Of a stretch of 64,000 bases of DNA, positions 32,991 to 42,139 are shown one piece after another (within the stretch, counting starts at the first letter, position 1; every line of letters starts with the position of its first letter). The notes under the pieces were generated by a model, which was given only the letters and a program-made list of their open reading frames with translations, was not told where the DNA came from and did no database searches. Both the position numbers and the translations under genes were made by a program. Where the stretch lies: contig JAPPMU010000059.1 of the NCBI GenBank assembly GCA_028873965.1, positions 1 through 64,000 of the forward strand. The letters are read 5' to 3'. The stretch comes from Chloroflexota bacterium. Its GTDB lineage: Bacteria > Chloroflexota > Dehalococcoidia > Lucifugimonadales > UBA3495.

Positions 32991-33956
32991 GTGACCACTT
33001 CAACCACCGGGCTGGTGCTCGCCCTCGCCGGCGGCGTTGGCGGAGCCAAGCTGGCGCTGGGTCTGTCCAGAATCCTCCCACCCGAGCGACTGGCCATCGT
33101 CGTCAATACCGGCGACGATGAGCAGTTCCACGGTCTGCATGTGTCTCCGGACTTGGACACGATGACCTACACCCTCTCCGGCCTGTATAATCCCGAAACC
33201 GGTTGGGGCATCGATGGCGACACTTTCGAAACGTTGCAGATGTTGAATCGGTTAGGCGCCGATACCTGGTTTAACCTTGGCAGCCGCGATTTCGCCATGC
33301 ACATCCGACGCACTGAACTGCTCGCCCAGGGATCCTCCTTGAGCCAGGTAACCGCACAAGTGACTGCGAATTTGGGGATTGAACACCCCATCATCCCCAT
33401 GAGCGATCAGCCCGTGCGAACGGTACTTGATACCGACGCCGGCACCCTCTCAATGCAGGAATACTTCGTCAAAAGACGCGCCGATCCCGTGGTGAAGTCG
33501 ATCAGTTACGTTGGATCGGCCGACGCGCGGCCTTCACCCGGGTTTGCCGCCGCGCTGGATGCTGCGACCGCGATCGTCATCTGTCCGTCCAATCCCTTCC
33601 TCAGCGTGGCGCCTATCCTGGCGATCCCGGGCGTGCGCGACGCGATTGCGGGCCACGGAGCCCCGCGCGTGGCGGTCAGCCCCATCGTTGGCGGGACGGC
33701 CGTTCGTGGCCCGGCCGGCAAGATCATGCAGGAACTGGGAGCGGACGTGTCCGTGGTTGGCGTGGCGCGGGAATACCGGGAAATCTGCGACGTGTTGGTG
33801 CTCGACTCGCAGGACGCGAACTTGGCGGATGCCGTCGCGGCCGAAGGGGTCGAGGCGGCGGTCATGCCCACGATCATGCAGACCAACGAAGACAAGGTTC
33901 AGCTCGCCGAACGCGTGCTCGCGTTGGCGGCAGACTTGGAGAACCGAAGATCATGA
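32991..33956 (+). CDS. cofD: 2-phospho-L-lactate (or PEP) transferase CofD
   Basis: A 321-residue enzyme that joins the activated phospholactyl or phosphoenolpyruvyl group to FO, giving F420-0 or its dehydro form. The signature LALAGGVGGAKLALGL is the N-terminal nucleotide loop. VNTGDDEQFHGLHVSPDLDTMTYTLSG and SDQPVRTVLDT are CofD hallmarks. GTG 32991 comes three bases after the cofH stop. The last four bases overlap the cofC start (ATGA). Confidence 0.95.
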   Translation: MTTSTTGLVLALAGGVGGAKLALGLSRILPPERLAIVVNTGDDEQFHGLHVSPDLDTMTYTLSGLYNPETGWGIDGDTFETLQMLNRLGADTWFNLGSRDFAMHIRRTELLAQGSSLSQVTAQVTANLGIEHPIIPMSDQPVRTVLDTDAGTLSMQEYFVKRRADPVVKSISYVGSADARPSPGFAAALDAATAIVICPSNPFLSVAPILAIPGVRDAIAGHGAPRVAVSPIVGGTAVRGPAGKIMQELGADVSVVGVAREYREICDVLVLDSQDANLADAVAAEGVEAAVMPTIMQTNEDKVQLAERVLALAADLENRRS

Positions 33957-34642
33957 CCGAATCGCCCGATCAGGCCAATCCCACCGTAGTCCCGGTGGTG
34001 CCCATGAAGCCGCTGTCGCAGTGCAAGACCAGGCTGTCCCGGGTCATGGGTCCCGAAGATCGCGCTGACCTGACGATGGGCATGTTCCGACGTGTCCTAC
34101 TGGCCATCCGCGGCGCCGGCGTCGATCCCTTCTGGGTGGTAGGTGGCGATGACCGCATACGGAACATGGCGCGCACTCTCGGCGCCAATTGGATGGAAGA
34201 CCTGGGCCGGAACCTCAATGACACCATAACCAAGTCCTTCGAAAGCGCTCGCCTGCGGGGGGTGTCGGCCCTGTATCTGCCGGGTGACCTGCCCTTCATC
34301 AGGCCGGGCGACATCCATCAGCTGATCCGCAGCGCCGAACACCAGCACAACATCACGCTATCCCCGGCGCGCCGGGACGGAGGGACCAACGCGATCCTGG
34401 TTCCCTACGACCTGATACCGTATTTCCGTCCGGAACTCGGCAACAACAGCTTCCGCAAGCACGTGGGCACCGCCGCGCGCATGGGCGTCTCCGTGGCCTT
34501 CTACTACAGTCAGGGCATGGGCTTCGATCTGGACGACGGCTCCGACATCGAAGAGTACGAACACATGGAGCCGGGCCTGCTCACGCGCCTGCTGGGCCGC
34601 GAGCCCAAATCCCTGAACCTCACCAGCCTGGAGATCCGCTGA
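33953..34642 (+). CDS. cofC: 2-phospho-L-lactate/PEP guanylyltransferase CofC
   Basis: A 229-residue nucleotidyltransferase that activates 2-phospholactate, phosphoenolpyruvate or 3-phosphoglycerate with GTP for CofD. The motifs are VVPMKPLSQCKTRLS (NTP loop), LYLPGDLPFIRPGDI (metal-binding aspartate) and ARRDGGTNAILVPYDLI. The C-terminal part is longer than in MJ0887-type enzymes. Which phosphoacid is used cannot be told by eye. It overlaps cofD by four bases. Confidence 0.93.
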   Translation: MTESPDQANPTVVPVVPMKPLSQCKTRLSRVMGPEDRADLTMGMFRRVLLAIRGAGVDPFWVVGGDDRIRNMARTLGANWMEDLGRNLNDTITKSFESARLRGVSALYLPGDLPFIRPGDIHQLIRSAEHQHNITLSPARRDGGTNAILVPYDLIPYFRPELGNNSFRKHVGTAARMGVSVAFYYSQGMGFDLDDGSDIEEYEHMEPGLLTRLLGREPKSLNLTSLEIR

Positions 34643-34645
34643 CCT

Positions 34646-35632
34646 ATGGCCTCCAACGTTCAATTGGGTTGCCTCCTGCCCACGCGGGGCCTGCTACTGG
34701 CCGATCGCAAGCCCACCGACGCCGAAGCCGTGCTCCGCCTGGCAACCTGGGCCGAGGAAGCGGGCATGGATTCCGTGTGGGTCGGCGACAGCCTCACCGC
34801 AAAACCTCGGCTGGAAGCCATGACCACCCTGGCGGCCATCGCCGCGCGCACCAGCCGAGTGCGCCTCGGGACGGCGGTGATGCTAATGGCGCTGCGCCAT
34901 CCGGTCCTGTTGGCCCAGATGATGGGCACCGTGGACCTCATCTCCAGCGGACGGTTGCAGCTCGGCGTCGGCGTCGGCGGAGCGTTCAACGGGATGCAGC
35001 AGGCGGAATGGCAGAACGCCGACGTGCCGCAGCGCACTCGCGCCCGGCGGCTCGAGGAAATGCTTGAGGTGGTCAAGGGCCTGGGAACGGGCAAGCCCTT
35101 CTCTTACGACGGCCGTCATTTCCAGATGGACGACGTGATCATGGAACCCACGCCCGTTCAGCCTGACGGCGTTCCCGTGTACCTGGGAGTCCACTGGCAT
35201 GGCCGCGGCGACGGCCAGGGCGCCCAGAGGGAGCGCCAGGCCCGGCGGGCCGCTCGCCTGGCCGACGGCGCTATCTCAATCTCGGCGACGCCCGAGGAAC
35301 TCGTCGACCTCCGGGATACCGTGCGCGGCTACTGCGCTGAGTACGAACGGGACCCGGATGCGCTGTCCACGGTGATGTACCTCACCGTCAACCTTGATGA
35401 GGACGTGTCCCGGGCGGAAGCGGAGGCGGAGGACTGGCTGCTGGGTTACTACGGCGCAAATATCTGGGGCGACCGCTGGGGACCCTTCGGCGACGCGGAG
35501 CGCGTTCGGGAACGCATCCACGCCTACGCCGAGGCCGGCGCGGACCAGGTGATTGTGCGCTTCGCCACCTATCGCCAGGAAGAGCAGATGCAGGTGTTCC
35601 TGGAGCAGGTCGCTCCGGACTTTCGCCACTGA
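34646..35632 (+). CDS. Luciferase-like oxidoreductase, probably F420-dependent
   Basis: A 328-residue LLM-family protein starting three bases after cofC. It has EEAGMDSVWVGDSLTAKPRLEAMTTLAAIAARTSRVRLGTAV, then LAQMMGTVDLISSGRLQLGVGVGG. These sit where F420-dependent enzymes such as methylene-H4MPT reductase or Fgd place the deazaflavin. Being the last gene of the F420 operon supports F420 use over FMN. The FabI-like gene follows after 49 bases. Substrate unknown. Confidence 0.86.
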   Translation: MASNVQLGCLLPTRGLLLADRKPTDAEAVLRLATWAEEAGMDSVWVGDSLTAKPRLEAMTTLAAIAARTSRVRLGTAVMLMALRHPVLLAQMMGTVDLISSGRLQLGVGVGGAFNGMQQAEWQNADVPQRTRARRLEEMLEVVKGLGTGKPFSYDGRHFQMDDVIMEPTPVQPDGVPVYLGVHWHGRGDGQGAQRERQARRAARLADGAISISATPEELVDLRDTVRGYCAEYERDPDALSTVMYLTVNLDEDVSRAEAEAEDWLLGYYGANIWGDRWGPFGDAERVRERIHAYAEAGADQVIVRFATYRQEEQMQVFLEQVAPDFRH

Positions 35633-35681
35633 CAACGCGCCGACCGCGTTTCCCATATTCCGGATGTGACGAGGTAACTCC

Positions 35682-36455
35682 GTGTTCCCGATAGATTTGA
35701 CTGGCCGCAATGCGGTCATTTTTGGTGTCGCCAACGACCGCAGCATCGCCTGGGCCATCGCCCGCACTCTGGCCGGCGCCGGCGCGCGCATCGCCCTCAC
35801 CTACCAGAACGAGCGGTTGCGGAGTCGTGTAGCCCGGCTGGCCGAGACGCTGGACGATCCGGTCCTCGTAGAGTGCGACGCTGCTGACGACGGCCAGATC
35901 CAATCGGTGTTTGATGCCATCGGTGACCAGATGGGCTCGTTGTCCATCCTCGTGCACAGCATCGCCTTCGCTAACCGGGATGACCTCGCCGGCCGTCTCG
36001 CCGACACCGGACGCGACGGTTTCCGCATGGCGCTGGAAATCAGCGCCTTCACCCTGCTGCCCATGGTTCGCCACGCGGCGCCGCTGATGACCGATGGCGG
36101 CAGCGTCATCGCCATGACATTCCACGCTTCCAGCCGCGTCTATCCGGGCTACAACGTGATGGGGACCGCCAAGGCGGCGCTAGAGCATGAAGTACGCCAA
36201 CTGGCCTATGAATACGGGAGCGACAACATCCGGGTCAACGCAATATCGGCCGGCCCGGTGGACACCCTGGCGGCCCGTGGTATCAGTGGCTTTCTGGACA
36301 TGCGGCGCGCCCACGCTGAGAAGGCTCCCCTGGGGCGCAATATCACCGCGGACGAGGTGGCGCAGACGGCGCTGTTCCTCTGCAGTGATCTTTCCAGCGG
36401 CGTGACCGGAACCGTTCTCCCGGTGGACGCCGGCTACCACATCATGGCGGTGTGA
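35682..36455 (+). CDS. fabI: Enoyl-ACP reductase (FabI-like, NAD-dependent SDR)
   Basis: A 257-residue short-chain reductase of the FabI type. The cofactor loop GVANDRSIAWAIARTLA is the FabI variant of the SDR glycine motif, and HSIAFANRDDLAGRLAD is the FabI signature. The catalytic pair is Y-x6-K in YNVMGTAKAALE. ISAGPVDTLAARGISGF and GVTGTVLPVDAGYHIMAV match the substrate loop and C-terminus. It completes each fatty acid elongation cycle. Translation starts at GTG 35682 behind a GAGGT site. The acpP gene at the right end of the window would be its carrier. Confidence 0.92.
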   Translation: MFPIDLTGRNAVIFGVANDRSIAWAIARTLAGAGARIALTYQNERLRSRVARLAETLDDPVLVECDAADDGQIQSVFDAIGDQMGSLSILVHSIAFANRDDLAGRLADTGRDGFRMALEISAFTLLPMVRHAAPLMTDGGSVIAMTFHASSRVYPGYNVMGTAKAALEHEVRQLAYEYGSDNIRVNAISAGPVDTLAARGISGFLDMRRAHAEKAPLGRNITADEVAQTALFLCSDLSSGVTGTVLPVDAGYHIMAV

Positions 36456-36467
36456 AACGCCGGGTGA

Positions 36468-37247
36468 TCAGATCGCTTCCAGCTGCTGGCGGTCGGCGGC
36501 GGCTTTCTCGCTCAGCCCGAGCTCGGTATAGGCCCGGGCGCGATTTGCCCACGCTTCCCGGTAACGAGGATCCAGGGCGATAGCCTTGGTGAATTGGTCC
36601 ACCGCCTCGCGCACTCTTCCCTGGTTGAACAGCGACAGCCCCAACTCGGTCATGCCGGCCGCGGTTAGGGGTCGGGTGATGGACAGCGGCGCCATTGAAA
36701 ATGCCGGCGCCGGTTCGGAATCGGGTGACGTTGTCTGCGCCGCTGCGGCCTCGGATTCGCCAACCTGTTGTGACGCCATCACGGGTTCTGCAGCTGGCTG
36801 CCCCGAGGGCGCATCGGATGCCGGCGCGCGCTGTTCGTCGGCATCGACGCGGGCCCCATGGCCAACCCCGTGGGCATTAGCCGACTCGGGCGTTTCAGTC
36901 GCGGCGGCGGCTGGGTCTGTCGTGGCATAAGGACGGGTCAGTTCCCAACCACAGTTGGTGCAGAAGGTCGGTCCGGCTTCATGGGCGTGTTGACATCGGG
37001 GACATGCGGTCATACCGTCCTGCCCGCCATCGGGGGCGACCGGCCGCCGAGTGGGCATGAATACCAACGCCAGCATTGGCAACATGCACAGCACCGTGAT
37101 CCACTCGGGGAAAATGTCAAGCAGACCCACCACCGGGATCGCCGCTACACCACCCCAGACCAAAGCGTTTCTGCCTTTGTTGCGCGCGAGTCTGGCGGTC
37201 CAGAGCACCACGAACAGCAGTGACAATATTTGAAGGATGATACTCAT
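36468..37247 (-). CDS. Membrane protein with zinc ribbon and C-terminal TPR
   Basis: A 259-residue protein read from ATG 37247; the longer frame upstream runs through a palindrome and is not used. Residues 1-70 form two membrane helices (IILQILSLLFVVLWTARLA and VLCMLPMLALVFM). A zinc ribbon CPRC-x11-CTNCGWEL follows, then a Pro/Ala/Glu-rich linker of about 100 residues. A TPR-like C-terminus (TELGLSLFNQGRVREAVDQF and REAWANRARAYTELGLSEKA) closes the protein. The topology puts the ribbon and TPR on the same side as the C-terminus. Function unknown. Confidence 0.8.
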   Translation of the reverse strand: MSIILQILSLLFVVLWTARLARNKGRNALVWGGVAAIPVVGLLDIFPEWITVLCMLPMLALVFMPTRRPVAPDGGQDGMTACPRCQHAHEAGPTFCTNCGWELTRPYATTDPAAAATETPESANAHGVGHGARVDADEQRAPASDAPSGQPAAEPVMASQQVGESEAAAAQTTSPDSEPAPAFSMAPLSITRPLTAAGMTELGLSLFNQGRVREAVDQFTKAIALDPRYREAWANRARAYTELGLSEKAAADRQQLEAI

Positions 37248-37324
37248 TTGCACCCGTGTTCTTCCGGCGTTGTTCCTATTATAGCCGGATTGCTGCGTTG
37301 GCGGCAAACCGGGACATGGGCTCA

Positions 37325-37454
37325 CGCGCACCCAGTTTGTCATCGCGAGGAGCGCAGCGACGCGGCGATCTCGTTCCCGTGGCGGCGTTCGTTGCCTTGA
37401 CGAGATTGCCGCGCTCGCTCGCAATGACAACACGGGCAAAACTGGGTACGCGCG
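37325..37454. repeat. Nested palindrome / MITE-like inverted repeat
   Basis: The 533-base gap 37248-37780 holds a large imperfect palindrome. The outer arms are ACCCAGTTT (37330-37338) and AAACTGGGT (37439-37447), flanked by cgcgc and gcgcg. The inner arms are TTGTCATCGCGAG (37337-37349) and CTCGCAATGACAA (37418-37430), which match 12 of 13. The TCATTGCGAG-type core is a dispersed intergenic repeat in several bacterial lineages. No gene is carried inside. Confidence 0.75.
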
Positions 37455-37666
37455 AGAGGATGCGGTCGGCTTAACGTGATCCTGTCTTTGGAATCGCTTT
37501 GACCGACAATCTGCGCTCCCGTCTCGGTGGAAAACGCGGATAACGTGATGCCCAGATCTAATGACCGCAGTTCTCTTCCGCTCACCACTTCGTCCGCCGT
37601 GCCTGAAACCTGTCAGACTGAACCCGCACGCGACGGGCAAAGGTGCGCCGGCCAACGAGTTTCAAA

Positions 37667-37696
37667 TTGACAGTTTCGCGTGCGGGATGCTATCGT
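37667..37696 (+). promoter_or_regulatory. Sigma-70-type promoter for the class V FBPase
   Basis: TTGACA (37667-37672), an 18-base spacer and TATCGT (37691-37696). It lies 85 bases before the gene start at 37781. The rest of the gap 37457-37780 shows no other feature. Confidence 0.5.
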
Positions 37697-37780
37697 GCAA
37701 GCGCAATTATTCGGTTTCAAAAGGTATTATTTGGCGCCGGACGCAGGTCCCGGTGGCCCTCGCGTGGGAGGAACACTCAC

Positions 37781-38959
37781 ATGGATTTGACCATCTCTGT
37801 GCTCAAGGCGGACGTTGGTTCGATTGGTGGTCACACCAAACCGTCGGATCGCATGATGGACGCAGTACGCTCGGCCACGGACCGAGCCATGCGCGACGGC
37901 TTGCTCATCGACGCCTACGTGGGACACACCGGCGACGACATCTGCATCACCACCACTCATACCCGTGGTGACAATGACGAAGCGGTCCACCAGTTCGCCT
38001 GGAATTCTTTCCTGGAAGCAACCGAGATCGCGCGTCAGTACGGGCTGTACGGCGCGGGTCAGGACCTTCTCGTCGACGCCCCGTCGGGCAATATCCGCGG
38101 CGCCGGACCCGCCGTGGCGGAGATCACGTTCGACCATGACCCGATCAAGACCAACCCCATACGCCCGGCGGAGTCTTTCTTCGTCCTCGCCGCCGACAAG
38201 TGTGGCCCGGGCGCTTACAACCTCCCGACGTTCCTGGGTTTCGCCGACCCCATGTACTGTGCCGGCCTGATGCTCCCCCGCCTGGGCGAGGGCTTCACGT
38301 TCAACATCATCGACATGGACAACACTGACGGCGACAGCATCATCTCGCTGAACGCCCCCGAGGACTACTACCGGATCACAGTCCTCCTACGCGACAACGA
38401 GCGTTTCGCCATCGAGAGCGTGACCTCGCGCTACTCCGGTCAGACCGCTGCGGCGATTTCGGCGACGCGGCTGCACAACATCGCGGGCAGCTACACTGGC
38501 AAGGACGACCCGGTCGCCGTGGTGCGGAACCAGGGAATCTTCCCGGCTCCCGAGGAACTGATTTCGCCGTACACCAAGGCCCATTACATCGGCGGGGACG
38601 CGCGAGGTTCCCACGTCATGCCGCTGATGCCGGTGCCCATCAACACCGCGGTGACGGGCATGTACTGCCTGCCGCTGGTTTCGTGCGTGGGCTTCAGCAT
38701 CAACTCCGAAGGCAAGTTCGCCGAGTCCTCGACGGACTTCTTCGACAACCCGGCCTGGGACTACACTCGCCAACTGGCCCAGGAAAAGGGCATCGCGATG
38801 CGCTCCCAGGGTTGGTCCGGCGCTGCAATGCTGCCTTACGGCGAGCTGGAATACTCCGGCTTCCGACAGAGCATTGGCGACCTCGTGGCCCGGTTTGCCA
38901 TCCGCACCAACGGACACCAGCCGGCCGCCCAGCCGGTGGCGTCCGGCGACGACGATTAG
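37781..38959 (+). CDS. Fructose-1,6-bisphosphate aldolase/phosphatase (class V FBPase)
   Basis: A 392-residue bifunctional gluconeogenic enzyme of archaeal type that makes fructose 6-phosphate directly from triose phosphates. The N-terminal LTISVLKADVGSIGGHTKPSDRMM, HTGDDICI, and HQFAWNSFLEATEIARQYGLYGAGQDLL are diagnostic metal-binding and lysine-containing segments. YTKAHYIGGDARGSHVMPLMPV is the C-terminal metal segment. ATG 37781 follows a GGGAGGAA ribosome site. It stands alone, with its own promoter and a terminator. Found mainly in archaea and deep-branching bacteria. Confidence 0.94.
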   Translation: MDLTISVLKADVGSIGGHTKPSDRMMDAVRSATDRAMRDGLLIDAYVGHTGDDICITTTHTRGDNDEAVHQFAWNSFLEATEIARQYGLYGAGQDLLVDAPSGNIRGAGPAVAEITFDHDPIKTNPIRPAESFFVLAADKCGPGAYNLPTFLGFADPMYCAGLMLPRLGEGFTFNIIDMDNTDGDSIISLNAPEDYYRITVLLRDNERFAIESVTSRYSGQTAAAISATRLHNIAGSYTGKDDPVAVVRNQGIFPAPEELISPYTKAHYIGGDARGSHVMPLMPVPINTAVTGMYCLPLVSCVGFSINSEGKFAESSTDFFDNPAWDYTRQLAQEKGIAMRSQGWSGAAMLPYGELEYSGFRQSIGDLVARFAIRTNGHQPAAQPVASGDDD

Positions 38960-38981
38960 CCGTTCTACATCGTCAAAGTTC

Positions 38982-39011
38982 AGGGGCGGGTTCACACCCG
39001 CCTCTGTTTTT
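38982..39011 (+). terminator. Intrinsic terminator after the class V FBPase
   Basis: A ten-base stem with one mismatch, AGGGGCGGGT with ACCCGCCTCT around a TCAC loop, followed by GTTTTT. It lies between the convergent FBPase and aminotransferase genes. Confidence 0.75.
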
Positions 39012-39046
39012 CCTGTGCCAGCCGGCAGTGCCGGCCCTCGTTGGCA

Positions 39047-40234
39047 TCAGCCGGCGAATATCCCGTTGCGCTCGAAAATCGCCGCCAGCTCCGCGATTCC
39101 ATCGGATACGGTTTGCGCCGTCGGATGCCCGAAGCACAAGCGCGCCATGTTTGTGCCGTTGCCCTCGGGCGAGAACATCGCGCCATTGTAGTATCCGACG
39201 CCTTCGTTGAATGATTGCTCTTGGAACGCGGCCAGATCCGTGCCCTCCGGCATCGTCAACCACAGGTACAATCCGCCCTCGGGCTTGGACCAGGTGGCGC
39301 GGTTTCCGAAGTGCTCGCCAAGAGCGGCCAGCATGGCGTCCCGCTTGGCCCGCAGCGCCTGGTTTTCCTCGTCGATGTGGTCGTACATGTGATTGCGCAG
39401 GTACTCCTCAATCGCCAGGGCGGCGAACTGGTTGACGCCACCGGATTTGAAGCTCAGCGCGCGCTCCCGCACAATTTCCGGCGCCACCAGGTAGCCCATG
39501 CGCACGCCGGGAGCGATGATCTTGGACATTGATCCCACGTACAGGACGCTCCCGCTGTCATCCAGGCTGCTGATGGATGTCACGTCCTCGCCCTCGAATC
39601 GCAGGTCAACATAACAGTCGTCCTCCAGAATGGGCACACCGTGGCTCTGGCAGACTTCCAGCATGCGTTGCCGCCGCTCCAGAGTGGCGGTCCATCCCAG
39701 GGGGTTCTGGAAAGTGGGGATGGTGTACAGGAACTTGACCCGGCGGCCCGCCGCGTGCTGTGCCCTGATGGTCTCGTCCAACGCCTCCGGTATGATCCCG
39801 TCGTCGTCGCACTTGACGCCCACTACGTTGGCGCTCCACAACCGCATTTGACGCATCGTCCCGAGATAGACGTATTCTTCGGTCAGGAGCACGTCGCCCG
39901 GGTCGGTCATGGCCTGGATCAGCATGTTGATGGCTTCACCGGAACCGGACGTCAGGACGATGTCGTCGGCAGTGACTTCCATCTGCCGGTCGCGGCGCAG
40001 CTTGTCCGCCACGAGCTCACGCAGCGGCGGATATCCGGCGGACACCGGATAGTAGGCCAAATCACGGCCTTCCCGCTCCAGCGCGACGCTCAGCGCGTCG
40101 ACGAGGCCGGTCAGCGGCAGCGTGTCCGGATCAGGGTAGGCGACCGCAAAATCGTACCTGGCGTGCCGGTTCGCGCCCCGGGTGGTGATCGGGGCCCGTT
40201 CGGCGAAGAGCCCTTCGTAGTTGAACTCGCTCAT
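39047..40234 (-). CDS. PLP-dependent aminotransferase (class I/II, LysN/MocR-like)
   Basis: A 395-residue fold-type I aminotransferase, homologous along its length to the one at 9703. It shares the layout GSGEAINMLIQAMTDPGDVLLTEEY, IPTFQNPLGWTATLERRQRML, EDDCYVDLRFE, and YVGSMSKIIAPGVRMGYL with the PLP lysine. The two differ enough in sequence to have distinct substrates. It lies downstream of aspS on the same strand with a gap of 73 bases, probably its own transcript or an operon tail. The amino acid specificity is not known. Confidence 0.88.
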   Translation of the reverse strand: MSEFNYEGLFAERAPITTRGANRHARYDFAVAYPDPDTLPLTGLVDALSVALEREGRDLAYYPVSAGYPPLRELVADKLRRDRQMEVTADDIVLTSGSGEAINMLIQAMTDPGDVLLTEEYVYLGTMRQMRLWSANVVGVKCDDDGIIPEALDETIRAQHAAGRRVKFLYTIPTFQNPLGWTATLERRQRMLEVCQSHGVPILEDDCYVDLRFEGEDVTSISSLDDSGSVLYVGSMSKIIAPGVRMGYLVAPEIVRERALSFKSGGVNQFAALAIEEYLRNHMYDHIDEENQALRAKRDAMLAALGEHFGNRATWSKPEGGLYLWLTMPEGTDLAAFQEQSFNEGVGYYNGAMFSPEGNGTNMARLCFGHPTAQTVSDGIAELAAIFERNGIFAG

Positions 40235-40307
40235 CGGTTGTCCTCCCTTGCGGACGGTGGAGTCGGTACCTTCGCGGCCGGTTCGTGTGAAGTCTGCCCG
40301 GCGAACA

Positions 40308-42098
40308 CTATTCCACCACGCGAATCGACAGGTCGCGCAGTTGCCCCGCGTCCACTTCCGAAGGCGCGCCGAACAGGAGGTCCGACCCGCTCTGGGTCTT
40401 GGGGAACGCGATCACTTCGCGCAGTGAGTCAGCGCCAGCCAATATCGCCACCAGCCGGTCGATGCCCGGGGCGATTCCCCCGTGGGGCGGCGCGCCGTAG
40501 TCGAACGCTTCCAGTATGTGCCCGAACCGCTCGGCGATCTGATCCGGAGAGTAACCCAGGATGCTGAATACCTTTTCCTGCAGGTCGCGGCGATGGATGC
40601 GTATGCTCCCGCTGGCCAACTCGGAACCGTTGCAAACCAGGTCGTAGGCTCGTGAAGGGATGGATGAAAAGTCCTCCCCGTCCAGCATGGCTTCGCACCC
40701 GGGCGCGGGCGCGGTGAAGGGATGGTGCGCCGAGTCCCATCTACCAGAGTCGTCGTCCCACTCGAACAGGGGAAAATCGGTCACGAAGGCGAACGACAGC
40801 GTCGCCGGATCGGCCAGTTCCATCTGCGCGGCCAGGTGGCTCCGCATTGCCGCCAGCCACTGGTTCGCCAGGCGGGCCGGGCCGGCCATCAGCAATACCA
40901 GGTCTCCACGCTGCGCTCCCGATCGTTCCGCCAGCCGGCGCACCCACTCGGCGGGCATACGGAGGCCGGGAGACAACAATGCGTCGTCATCGGTCAAGGA
41001 ATCCAGGGAGCCATCTCCCGTCAGCCTCACGTGGCTCATTCCGGCCGCGCCGAACTCTTTCGCCGTCTCTTCCATGCGGCGCATGTCCGATCCGGTGAGG
41101 CCGCCCTGGCCCGGCACGGCCATCGCCTTGATGATGCCGCCCCGGTCCAGGATGCCGTGGAACACGCGGAACTCCGTCTCGGCGGCAAGAACGCTCACGT
41201 CGGCCATTTCCAGGCCGTAACGGAGATCCGGCTTGTCGCTTCCGAACCGCGCCATGGCATCCGCGTATGAAAGACGCTGGAACGGAGTCTTGACCTTGAA
41301 TTGCGGGGTCAACTCCCGCACCAGCCCGGCGTACAGGCCCTCGATCAAGCCCAGCACGTCCTCTTCTTCGACGAAGCTCATCTCCAAGTCAAGCTGGGTG
41401 AACTCGGGTTGGCGGTCGGCGCGCAGGTCCTCGTCCCGGAAGCATCGGGCGATCTGGAAATACCGTTCCACACCGCTCACCATCAACAACTGTTTCAATT
41501 GTTGCGGGGATTGAGGCAGCGCGTAGAAATTGCCCGGATGCGTCCGGCTGGGAACCAGGTAGTCCCGTGCTCCTTCGGGCGTGCTTTTGATCAGTATCGG
41601 CGTTTCGATCTCCAGGAAGCCATGATCGTCCAGGTAATCCCGGATGTACTTCACCGCCTGGTGACGCAGGCGCAGGTTGTCCTGCATCTTCGGCCGCCGC
41701 AGGTCCAGGTAACGGTACCGTAGCCGCAGACTCTCGTCGGCGTCTACGTCATCCGTGATGTAGAAGGGCGGCGTGAGCGACTGGTTCAACACCGTCAGCC
41801 CTTCCACCATCACCTCCACCTCGCCGGTGGGCAACGCCGGGTTTTCCGAACCTGCGGGCCGGAGACGAACGGCGCCGGTGACTTCAATGCACCATTCCGA
41901 GCGCAGGCGTTCGGCGGTCACGTAGTCCTCCGCCGGCAAATGCTCCGGATTGAGTACCACTTGCACGTATCCGGAGCGGTCCCGCAGGTCGATGAATATG
42001 ATCCCGCCGTGGTCCCGCCGGCGGCTTACCCAGCCGGACAGCGTCGTGATGGTGCCATCGTGGGCGGCGCGCAACTCGCCGCAGTCTTGGGTTTTCAG
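40308..42098 (-). CDS. aspS: Aspartyl-tRNA synthetase, probably starting at CTG
   Basis: A bacterial-type class IIb synthetase of about 596 residues. The OB fold has LSGWVSRRRDHGGIIFIDLRDRSG. Motif 2 is FRDEDLRADRQPEFTQLDLEMSF, the GAD insertion lies at about 290-420, and motif 3 is GGIAPGIDRLVAILAGADSLREVIAFPK. The conserved N-terminal TQDCGELRAAHDG precedes the first ordinary start codon (TTG 42074), so translation must begin upstream. The only candidate preserving it is CTG 42098, with AGGAG eight bases upstream. No ATG, GTG or TTG lies between it and the next upstream stop. It is downstream of the DUF255 gene. Confidence 0.85.
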   Translation of the reverse strand: MKTQDCGELRAAHDGTITTLSGWVSRRRDHGGIIFIDLRDRSGYVQVVLNPEHLPAEDYVTAERLRSEWCIEVTGAVRLRPAGSENPALPTGEVEVMVEGLTVLNQSLTPPFYITDDVDADESLRLRYRYLDLRRPKMQDNLRLRHQAVKYIRDYLDDHGFLEIETPILIKSTPEGARDYLVPSRTHPGNFYALPQSPQQLKQLLMVSGVERYFQIARCFRDEDLRADRQPEFTQLDLEMSFVEEEDVLGLIEGLYAGLVRELTPQFKVKTPFQRLSYADAMARFGSDKPDLRYGLEMADVSVLAAETEFRVFHGILDRGGIIKAMAVPGQGGLTGSDMRRMEETAKEFGAAGMSHVRLTGDGSLDSLTDDDALLSPGLRMPAEWVRRLAERSGAQRGDLVLLMAGPARLANQWLAAMRSHLAAQMELADPATLSFAFVTDFPLFEWDDDSGRWDSAHHPFTAPAPGCEAMLDGEDFSSIPSRAYDLVCNGSELASGSIRIHRRDLQEKVFSILGYSPDQIAERFGHILEAFDYGAPPHGGIAPGIDRLVAILAGADSLREVIAFPKTQSGSDLLFGAPSEVDAGQLRDLSIRVVE

Positions 42099-42139
42099 GG
42101 TGTCAACTCCTGGGAAGATTGGTGAGCTTTTTCGCCGGG

